This document shows positions 13,301-25,300 of a stretch of 64,000 nt of DNA, piece by piece. Every line of letters begins with the position of its first letter. Position 1 is the first letter of the stretch. The notes under the pieces are model-generated. The model was not told the origin of the DNA and did not search any database. It worked only from the letters and a program-made list of their open reading frames with translations. The DNA is from Sinohyriopsis cumingii (taxonomy: Eukaryota; Mollusca; Bivalvia; Unionida; Unionidae), in contig CM068827.1 of assembly GCA_028554795.2 (NCBI GenBank), forward strand, positions 75,465,244 to 75,529,243. Direction: 5' to 3'. Made by a program: the position numbers and the translations under genes.

Positions 13301-16300
13301 GGGGTAAGAGGGACCTGGCTCCTGTTATGGAGCTAGTGGTCTGTCCATAGTAGCAGGCTCAGCAGGTGGGTGAAAGCGACTCTCTACCCTCCCTGAAGAT
13401 TTGTGGGTAGAAGTACTGTTCTCCTCCCTCTTTTTTGACCCAAGCTCATAAGAGGAAGACATTAGTCTATGCCCTGCAGCATCGACCTCCATATCATGTG
13501 GCCAAGGTCATGAAGTCCTTGATTCATGCTGGGAAATGGCCAATCACTTCCCTGTGGCGCAAGGCCCCACACGCTGTAGGGACTTAAACGGATTTTAGGA
13601 AAGGGAGGGATCCCAACCTAAACCCATTTCCAAATCTGGCATCTGTGCACTGATTCCCAATCCCCAGCGGGATGCAACTGCAGTCTGGATGTGATGGGGG
13701 TCTCGACCCAATACTTACCATAGGGGCTCTAATGACCAGTGAATGGCCAGGAAACACAGATTTGTAGTAAGATCCTTCCTCAGATCTGATACACTTAGAA
13801 TGAAGCTCTCCCCTTACTAGGTGGCTCGATCCTGTTGCCATGAATGGGCCCTGGGGATTGAAAGGGTGCTCCACCACTCCCTATGTAAGGATGTTTTAAT
13901 GCAAAATCTAGGCAATACATATCTTAGAATAAACTGGTGCACAATAACTAAACATACAGCAGAAAGGGGAAAAATGGTGTGTTACCTGTTTTACCAAGAT
14001 AAAAATAGAACAAGTCATACTAAAGGAAAATGAGAAAATTACATATGACGATTTGTAACTATTGTAAAACAATAAACTGAATCAATACAAGTCTGCAGAC
14101 CAAATTTGGCAGGATAGGGATATTTACTAAATTGATACATGAGCATGAAATTAATTTTCAATAACAGTTATGATAACATCTTTGTGTGGTAATAACCTAA
14201 ATTCAGTATTATACCAAATGTATTCAGAAAAAAATGCAAATAACTCTTCTGTGAGTTTAATTCAAGCAGAAAAAAAATTGCTCAGAGGTAAATCCACATG
14301 ATAAAAATGTTGCATAAAAAGAGAAAACTCAAGTTTCAACATTAAATATAAAGCAATGGCAATTTCTCTGTGATGTAAATTTAAGCAGCAATAACATCTG
14401 TGAGCAGAAAAAGAATTAAAGAATGTGCACATGGCTGGGCATCTGTGGGTTGGACCACGGGCATTTTGGTATTCCAGAACCCTCTCGTTCACCCTATGGG
14501 AGGGTGAATTCTCATTGTACAGTCAGCATATTTTCCATCTGGAAAACAGCCAGCTTTGCAATAACAATGGGTTATGTGTTAATGATATTTGTTTTGTACC
14601 TTGAATATATATGGTTCTGTTTTTAGAACTTGCTGGCTCCCTGCTTCTCCCCTTGCTAACCTCCAAGCAACGGAACCAGTTGTTCTTCCAGAAAGGTTCT
14701 GACCCTCTGATGTCTTCTCTGTCACGAATTCCACCAGCTCAGCTACCAGTCTGTTTAACAAAACTTGCTTCCTTGCTGCGAGAACTGACTTCAATATTTG
14801 ACTATTTAACTTATGGATCGTATTCACAAGCCAAGATTCGCGACACTCTTTTCTCCTTGTGCACAGTTCCTTATGCTTGGCAGAATATCGCCATGAAACA
14901 TCCTGAATATCATCTTTTGAAAATGCAATAACATATGTTAATTTCTTGCCCCAGCCTGCCTCGTAGAGCAGAGGTTTATCACAGACATTCTCACAAGGAT
15001 CACAGTGTAACCATCTCTGCTGTGACATGGAAAATACCTCTGTCCATACGTGATCAGTCCAGTCCAAAACATATCGAGCCTCAAAACCCATTGCCCGAGC
15101 ACAAAGGGTGAAACAATTTGCCCATTCACCACATCGGCCTTCATGAGTTTCTAGTAGCTTTTCAGGGTTGTTATAACGTGGAAAACGTGTAAACTTTTGA
15201 CATGAATTGCATCTGTAGTTCTCAACTCTGCCTGCTTCCCACCTTAACTCCTCCTCCGTTGGGGGAACCATACCTGTAAGAAAAAACTGCATATTTTGTA
15301 TATCAAATTAAAATACAATTGATTCTATGACAGACTGAAATTTGCCAATTTCTAATATATCACCGTGTTATCAACTTTGTCAGGAACAAAACCGTTTAAA
15401 GACAATTAACCACCTGACCTTATGCATTATATTAAGCAATGTATATTCTATATGCCCAATATCTGGACAAGCTCAATTTGACCAGTGACAAGTTAAATAT
15501 TTCTTAGAGCAGCCCAACATCTGGACAAGCTCAATTAACCTCTGACAAGTTAAATTCCTATCATATGAGTAAATAGAACCATTTAGTTGGCTGTGACGAA
15601 TGCTTGCTTCTAGGTACTGACATTATTAGGTGACGGTGTAACTGGCATACAATACTGGTTTTTATCATTTCATTTTCTGTTAGTTAATTCAAGTATATGC
15701 AGTGTGATGTGCAGGTAAACAAAAATTTGATCTTTGCCTCAATCTTCTGCCAAATAAAAATGTATATTTGAGTATACCTATACAAAAAAATATTTAGAAT
15801 AAGCCAGCTTATCCAGCGCAATATCAACATAAATTATTTCATATGGGATATTTTTTAACAATGAGATCAAAGGAATATCTCATCTCGGATATTTTTAACA
15901 ATGACATCAAAGGAAAATATTCTTATACATAGCTAGGATAACTGATCTTGTGACACAGAAAGAAAAACAAAAGAAAAAACAATGGCATGCCATCACTATA
16001 TACTCAGATTTTGGAAATGTTTTCTGTTTCAGGTTGAAAGCAATTTGAAGTAGTGTAATTTTCATGCATGGCTTGCCATTGCAAGTCCTCAAATCAAATC
16101 CCCATCACTAACAACTTATAAGTCCTTCCTCACCCAACAAACCCCCAAGAATCAGAACCCATAATGCAGTATTTAATTAACATTCCTTCCTGCATTCATT
16201 CCATATACAAAATTTCACCCCAAAAGCCATCTAATATAGCATTGAAACAAATTCTTTACATATGCAATCCCTGCCTTTTACCCTAGGTAAGTTTTCAAAT

Positions 16301-19300
16301 ATTAATATTCATTCAATGATGAAAGACTGTTCATTAAACACTCATCCTTACATGCTTTTGCAATTTTCTATTAGTATTACCCCTCTGACACCTTAAACTA
16401 TGGCCATCAAATTACATATACTTGCTTGTAAGTTAGGTCAAACTGCAAACCACAAAGGTCCTGATCTGCATAGCATAATGCCCCTGCAGTCCAGGGTCTA
16501 TGTTGTCTGTTCTACTGATTACTCCTAACAAACTACAGGGACTCAGATCTGCCATCACATAATGTGCCAGCAGATCTGGGTCTGTGCACTTTGCAGCTGG
16601 ACTCATCTTATAAACGAGTATATTTGGTATGTCTTAAGTTATTTAGGAAATTACCAAAAAGAAATTGAGAAACGTGTACAAAAATTAATATTGAAAAGCA
16701 TGTACTTTCATAGTAACTAATTTCTGGGGTAGTCTTTGCGACACCCACACAAGCATGTGCAAATTGATGAGCCACACAATGCATCTCATACAAGTACAAT
16801 CATCTGGTCTTTGAAAAATTAGTACAGTGATCTGGTCTTCAGAAAATTTACTACACTTCAGACAACAGTCTTCCCCATCATAAACAGAGGCTCCATTGAA
16901 TCCCATACCATTCACTCTTTGATGGGAAATATTCAAATCAAACTAAGCATACAGTCATGCATTTATACTGGATACACTGGCTGTAGACAGATAGATTCTT
17001 TTCCAGAAATAAATCTTCAATTCACCAACCTTCAAATTTGATAAGCAAAGAATCAAATATTTCTGCATTAATAAATCAGTTAACTAATACATATTTTTAA
17101 CAGCTGGACCCTCCTTCGCTCTGATATCATGTTTTCCTCTAAGGCCAAGAAAAAAATATGTTTCCTGTTGCACTGGCTTTAAAACTAGGGTAGGCAGGTT
17201 GTTTTCTTTTTAAATATTATATATATATTTAATGTGATTTTTTTAACCATGGGGGAAAAAGTGTAGAGTTAGCAGTGAGAAACTGGGACTGTCAATAGAT
17301 TGGAAACATATTTTTTTGTTTGACTGAACAAAATCCAATAACAAAGATAGGAATTCAGTCATAAGATTGTGATCTTTATAGTGTTTTGATGTAATAATAG
17401 TTCCATTCAGCTGGTTTAGTTAGGTATTGTGGTAGAGATGACTCCATTGAAACAAAGTACTTTGGTGTTAACCACTGTGGTTATATTCCATTACCTTCCT
17501 ATACTGATCCAATTTGTCCTGTATTCCCTATTTTAGTAAAGTGATCAGGATGAAGAGACAGATAGTTTGGTTCCTGTATCACTTTCTGAATCCAAGGTGT
17601 TTAGATGTGCATACATTTGGCCATTCCAATGTATAAGAAGCAGCAATTAACCAGACCTTTGGGCCAAGGATTGGTGTCACAAAGGTTGGAACCATTGCCA
17701 TTCCATTTGTCACTAATGTCCATCATAAGTCAATCCCACTGAGAATGGATCAATGAAACTGAGGGATGAAAAGACCGTTCTGTTTGTAGGAGCTCCTGCT
17801 TGCAGAAAAATGAGTCTGTCAATATGTTAGCCTACCTAGATTATGTCAAACTGAAACTTTAAAAAATCCCAAACAGAAATACAGAGGTCCAGGTCTTTGT
17901 CCCGCTTTGCTGTTTGAGATCAGTCACCACAGTGAAGTTATGAGGCAGAAAGAGAACTCTATTCCCATGTAGGTTTACCAGCCACCAATGACAAGCTTTC
18001 AAAAATAGCATCCATTTAGATGACGTGGACACATAAGAAAAGATCCTTTGAGGGCCAAACTCCTAAGTCAGTTCAAAAAGATAGTAGACTTGAACCCCAC
18101 AGCCCCCCCCCCCCAGTCTTCAATGTTCACATCTGTAGCAATTGTGATTGCCGGAGGATGTGTTTCCAGAGGTATCAATGAGTGAGTACAAAGTGCCCTC
18201 GTTATGTAACCTTTAATGGTTGCCAAATGATAGTCCAAAACTGTCAAGGTTTGGTCCATTAAACCACTGTTATGAAAGCCCCAAAAAGCGAACAAGGACT
18301 AAGATGTCCACTGCCAAAACTCAGCCTCCAAAGGAATACTCTAGCAGATGAATTGCACTATAGAAGCACTGAACTGACCATTGAATAAATTCAAATCTCT
18401 TTCCCTGGGAACACATTCTTCTTACCTGAACACAGAGTCCAGACCTAGTAGACCTAATCTTGAATGGGCATGAGGTCTAAAATGTTGAAAAGAGATTGAA
18501 AACAATAGGGGAGTAACACCCAACATCATCCCTTGCTCCAAAATATAACTAGTCTGTTACTTGTAGTCTGCTGTACGTGAATCACAGAACTTATGAAAGC
18601 TTTTTGAGTGAGAAATGAAATCAAGTCTATTGTAAGTCCACACTGATTGCGTAATCTTCAAATTGGACAGCATTAGGACCCATTGTTGTATTCCATTGCA
18701 AACTCAAGGGGAGTTGATTGAATGCACTTAGGCTGAGGATCAACTGACACGTGCTGCATTGCAGCTGAAAGAGCTGTGGCCTAAGGCTTAGCATGTGTGC
18801 TGAGCATGATAATTGAGTCCCCAGCAACAATTCCTGGATCCCCATGACATCATGATACAACTTCCCCATTCAGCCATGAAAGATTGAAGCCGTATCCCCA
18901 CCGGGATCTGTGAAAAGGGGGCCTGTATATATGTCACTGAGATAGGGATAGTCTCATCATACAACGTTCAACGTCCCACTGATTCTTCCACTTAGTTGCA
19001 TGATTGTTTCCCAGTGGCATGCACTCTGGGACATCCTTGTAACCTTGTTTGTTACTTTGCAAATCCCTCTGCTGTACCAGAGACTGAGAGGGATGGTGGT
19101 ATGCTGTGAACTCCATTAACCTGATCCTTAAAGAGAAGAATCGATGATAAAGGTTGTGAGCGTATCTTGGGCCATGTTTGGCCTGTAAAGGAGGTAGGTA
19201 GCATTGCATCATTTTTGCACCTGTTGTAAGTTCATACCTGCTATTATGGTTATAGGATGTTATGTCTTTGTTATGAATATGCTTATCCTATGAATATGCC

Positions 19301-22300
19301 CTGCTTATTTCCTTGATTAAACTCGTGGGGAACCTTAAACCGATACTGTGACTTATCATGGATATGTTGTGGTCAAGGACCCAATGTGGTCAAGCCCTTG
19401 TATATGGCCTGTCCAGTCAAAACAGAAGTAAGTCATCGGTGGGGGAGAATGAAGTCCAATTCATTATGTTGGAACAGGTTACAAGATGTTTGATCTATGT
19501 AACCAGTCCATGCATCAGCTTCCCTCCCTGTACAGCAATAGGAAGAGAGTAGAACCCAGAGGTGTCAAGGTTTATAGGAATCACCAACAATGATGCGTTC
19601 TGTGGTGGTGACCTACAATGATTCTGATTTTGGAAGGCATTAAAAGTAGAATCTTCCGTAGATAATTTTCAACTATGTCAGAACTATAGGCCTGGCAGGT
19701 GATGTAGAGAAAAGAGGACAGAAGTCGGATGGGATTGGTCAAGAAACTTCAGTTCAATCGTGCAAAGTGGAGATTGACTCATCCAAGTAAGAGCTAGTAA
19801 AGACAAGGGAACTTGAATGCCAGTAATGTGAAGATGATGTTTTCTGCACTACCAGCAAAGTAGCTGGAGAAGAATGTTGATGATGGTGGCCCACTATACT
19901 TGTACCACTTAAGAGTCATATTATGTCTGACATTTCCCTAAGGAAAGTCTCTTGGATGGTTAGAGACTTGAGGGTGAGTGAAGAGACATGCTAGAAATGG
20001 GCATTGTTTGCTGGAAGTGTTTGAGGTATCATGCAGTAAGTTAGATCCCTGAGGGTGTCCATGTAAACAGTACTTATTCCACAGGAAGTGCCTAGCAGCA
20101 CTATGTGATCCAAGAGAAAGCCTGTATAGACTGGGCATCATCACAGGAAGTGCCTAGCAGTACCATGGTATCTAAGAGAAAGCATGTATAGACTGGGCAT
20201 CATCCACAGGAAATGTCTATTCACAGAGAACTTGGCAGCATGAGTTTGGCTGATGCTGTATGATCAAATTGTGGTAGTGGCCCATAATGATCCAATTATA
20301 TGGTCAAGTCCAGTTGTGGAAGAAAATGGAAATCTTGGCTGGCATGATGCTGTCCAGTTCTTGAGGTCAGGACTGGTAATGGGATGTTTGATCCATGTAT
20401 CCAGTCCATAATTCTGAGGTGAGAGATTGTAACTAATATTTGTTGCTGCTCTTCATCTCAATGCCCTTGCATGGAAACTCTACAAATATTATGAACTTCT
20501 CAGAGAGTAAAGGGTGTAAGGTGAAGTTTACATTTGTAACATGCACAATGGAGAGAATGTTGGTATAACTCTATGTTCCTTTCATGTACTGTGTGGCTGA
20601 AATTTCATTGGATACAGTACTTATGGAAACTGTACATGATCTAAACCACAGCTGACCAAAATAATTGAACCCATGTGCTAGAAAACTCAGTCTGAATTAG
20701 TCTAAAGTACCCTCATTTGCGCTTCACAGATCCCCAAATTTTTAATCTGACCACGTGTTTTGATACCAAAGTTGTTTTTTTTCCCTCAGTCTGATCCCAG
20801 TTTTGACATCATGGAGATTTTTTACTGTCAGTATTGCACCCCTAGGGGATACACTGATAGGGATAATGAATTTAGCCAGACATGAAAATACCAGCTTCTG
20901 AAAGTGCAATGAATCAATTACCAAATATATAAAATATTTTTTAAAAAGTTATCAGCTCTTTTTTTAAATACAATTTCCAGAAAGTGAAAATAACCAAACA
21001 GAGCTGGCAGTGTTTTGAGAGGTGCTCATCTGAAGTAAGGCCAAGCTGTATACTCTATAACCCATGTTACACCAATCAATCAAATGTATCAAAATAAAGG
21101 GAATTAAAGGTTCTTTAACAACACCTAAGATATATAAGGCCTTTTTTAAATAGCCAGTATAACCAGCATGGAAACCCAGGAAAATTCTTTTTCATTAAAA
21201 TTCTAACCCTATGCAAAATATGATGCTGTAAAGTGACACCAAGAATGCCTTAAAGTAAAAAATTCACCTCTATGTATCCAGTTGTAATGGAATTATTCAT
21301 ATATAAATAACATTCTAAAGACATAGAGACTTGCACACTTATAAAAAATAATTACAGCCCAAACTTATGAAGAAGTTGCATAGGCTACCCATACAAGTGC
21401 TATTAAATAAGAGAAAGATGACAAAGTGTTAGAAAATAGTAAAAACAGAACTTTGTCAGCATAGAAAGAGAGAAACGTTGGAAATATAGATAGAGTATAC
21501 ATCTGCACCATCGTTAGAAGTGGAAAGACTTCTCCAACTTGTAATGAGAAAACTCCAGAAATTAATTCTGGCTCTTGTGAGGTCTCTCATGGTGAAAGTG
21601 TGCTTCTTCACATGAGGTGGCACTCTACAGTTTCACATTTTGCACAGGGTTAGAATTTTAAAGAAAAAGAATTTCCCCGGCTTTCCTCACTGGTTATATT
21701 GGCTATTTAAGAAAGACCTTGTATATCTTAGGTATAATTCAAAGAACCTTTAATTCCCTTTATTTTGGTGTATGATTGATGTGTGTAATATGGGTTATAG
21801 ATTATACAGCTTGGCCTTACTCCAAATGTGCACCTTTCAAAAAAGTGCTAGCTCCACTTGGTCATTTTCACTTCCTAAACTTCAGAGGTAAAATGTATAA
21901 AAAAGAGCCGATAACTTTTTTTTACATTTTATATATTTGGTAATTCATTCATTGCACTTTCAGAAGCTGGTATTGTCTAGTCTGGCAAAATTAATTTTCC
22001 CTATTTTAATAGCTGCTATGGATAGTGTACTTTAGACTAATTCAGACTGATTTTTTAGCACAAGGGAGCAGACGTTTAATTAGCAATGTGTTTAGATCAT
22101 GTACAATTTCCAAAAGTACAATATCCAAAGAAATATCATCCATATTACATTAATGTAGCATAGATGTATGCCAACATTCTCTCCATTGTGCATGTTTTAA
22201 ATGCAAACAACTTCACCTTACATACGTCACTCTCTCAAAAGCACATAATAACTGGTGAGCGTCCCCTGAGCAGAAGTAGTAACTGAGTATTAATGGGATT

Positions 22301-25300
22301 TGGAGCCAATCCATTTACCAAGTGGAGGTCACTCTGTCTGACTGCCACCTAGATGGACAGATAACTTTTAATTTCTTTTTAGCTAAAGGTGTTATCTGGG
22401 AGGGCTGGATTTGCAAATAGTTCTCCTAAGGTATTATGATTGGGTACATATTCAAAGAAGAAATATGGTAACATATCAATTGCTTACTTGACGAGTAATT
22501 ATGTTTTATCTGATTTAGCTGACTGGTTTGTGAGCAATGACAGCTGCCACATGCGCCTTTTATGTCAGCAGATACTGAAGGGTGTAGGTATTATGGCAGG
22601 GCAAGTCAAATGAGGTGGGGAGGTTGTGTCTTCAATGAATCTTTGTTCCTTTGTTGTCTGTATATGATCTTAAGAAGTTAATTCAATTGTGACCCAATAA
22701 AAGACTAAACTGATGTATGCCCAGTATCCAGCTTGGTTTCTAAAAATGAACATTTCAACACTTCAAACAGTCTTACTGCATTTTTTACTTCGCTGTTCAC
22801 AGGTACTATATATTATTCCACTATGCGAATAGAATACAGAAGCACAATTTTATTACCATGCAGTTTCATATTAATGCATCCACCTTGGATACAGGATGCT
22901 GGTTCTAACCCTGGCTGAGTCATACCCAAAATTAATAAAAATGGTACTAACAGCTGAAAAATTGTTAAAGCTTTGTTTGTGTCTGTGTGTGTGTGTCTGT
23001 GTGAATTGGACTGTCAACATAGCTTTAAAAAAAAAATCAGTCATATTGCTATGATGTCTGCAATGTGGCAGTTTATAGTGATGTCTAGCACTGGGGCATC
23101 ATGCCGCAGACATGTAGCATGATGTCCCACCCAGTCAGACTGAGTAAAAAGCAAACTCTGGTATCAAAACTGGGGGTCAAATTAAAAATGTGGGGGTCTC
23201 TGAAGCACAAATGAGGGTAAAGGGAAACACTGTTAAGGATATACATAATTTAGTGTACTGAGACCTCATATGACAGTACATCTGTAATGCCCTACCATTC
23301 ATTTCATTTACCCTCGACAGACATATAAATGTGGATACAAATGTGGTTCTTGCATACATCTGGCTCAAATAATGATATGATGCAGTTACCCCTTAAATAA
23401 GACAGCATCATCTTCCCACCCTATGCTTTAAAGATATCAAAAGGCAGCAGATTCTTTCAACTTCCCCAGTGTTTAACCATTGTCTCAAGTCATTCCACAC
23501 TTTTTAACCATTGCCTCAAGTCATTCCACACCTTTTAACCATTGTCTCAAGTCATTCCACACCTTTTAACCATTGCCTCAAGTCATTCCACACTTTTTAA
23601 CCATTGCCTCAAGTCATTCCACACTTTTTAACCATTGCCTCAAGTCATTCCACCCTTTTTAACCAAAGTCTCAAGTCATTCCACACTTTTTAACCATTGT
23701 CTCAAGGCATTTCCTGCTTTTTAACCATTGTCTCAAGGCATTCCCTGCTTTTTGACCATTGCCTCAAACCATTCCTATAGCTGAGAGATTAAACCTCAAT
23801 TTGAACAGAACTGTTTATGTGTGGAAAAAATAGGTTTAGTTTTAGCACCAAATACTTAATTCTCAATAGTCTGAAAATAAAACTGATTGCGGTATTAATA
23901 CAAACGGCAGAATTAAGATAGAACATATGTGTATGGGACTGCTGGTCTCTCGTTTCATTTAGATTTCCTAATTCATGTTAATTCAAGCTGCAGAATTAAA
24001 CTAGTACATTTGTGTATAAGGCTGTTAGTATTATCAAGACTTCAGAATTCAAGTTAAATATTAGTAATGAATAATGTATGTATTCAACCTTACTGCAGAA
24101 AGCAATAGGCCTGTTTACTTGAAAATGCATGGAAGTGAATTCTGTATTCTCTTTTATATATATAAATATATCATCATTCTATATTTTGCATGTTTGTTTT
24201 TTTCTCTCAAATAAAAAAAAATCCACAAAAGTAAGTACTCATAATTTCTACCAAAATCACAGTGATTCATAATATACAGCAGCGATGCTTCTCTGACAAG
24301 ATAATTATATTAGATCAAATCCTGATTCTCCTCCAAGAAACCAAAATCATCATCTGGAAAACCAGCTTATCTTTTTTTAAATGCTTTATTCAAAATGCTG
24401 AATATTACCTTGCGCAGTTGTTTTGCCACTGCAATACTGACATGGTGGTGCATCTACCCATTTAAAGAAGGATGTTTTGAACCAGTTTAGTAATGCCAGT
24501 AGGAGACAATCCTGCACATCAATCTTTGTTCCAGTGTCAGATGACTGGTTTGCTGTTTCTGCCCTTCTTTTGGACTCTTCTTGTAGTTCCAATACAGGTA
24601 TGACATTACGTGCTTTCTGCTGCAGCTTGGAATTTTCATATCTTAAAACGTGAGACATCTGACCAAGAAGCTTTTGGTAAAATGCTTGCTCCAGGACCTA
24701 TATATTTCAAATTAAGACAGCAAAATATAAATATGACAAGAAAATAGGATTTAATTATTGGTTATGAAGCACATACTTTAAATGCCACACAGACAGTAAA
24801 ATATGAATACCTAACAAATTTAAATTAAACAATATCATTTAACTTTCCTTCATGCCTTAATCAGGCTCCATTATTTATTTTTGTTACAGGTCATTTTTCT
24901 GTTGTTTGAAATAAATTTAAGGATGTTAAAAATTTCAAAAGTATTACTCAGTGTTCTGTTTACACTATGATGTAGCATGCAGTGTTCTCCCCATTGGTAC
25001 TGTCAACGACCTGATACATTATCATTTCAGTACGCAATATTTCTGAACCCACTTATATGCAATGCACAATGCCAATATCATTTTAGTTTTTCCCCTCTCT
25101 CCTTTAAGAACTGTTCTATTATATAAACATTTTGTCACCTAATTACAAGCCCTAACAATGAAATAATACACTTCTTATAACTTATATAAAATGCAGACTC
25201 TTGTGTTTTTGCTCATTTCATATAAAATTATGAAACTCACTAAATGTTTTCAATGATTTACTTACAAATGCTCACAAACATAGTACATGTATTATCAATT

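Noticed and set aside
13056..13301. 81-codon plus-strand frame rich in Cys and His at the start
   Set aside because: Lies antisense to the retroelement-like minus-strand frames; no domain recognised.
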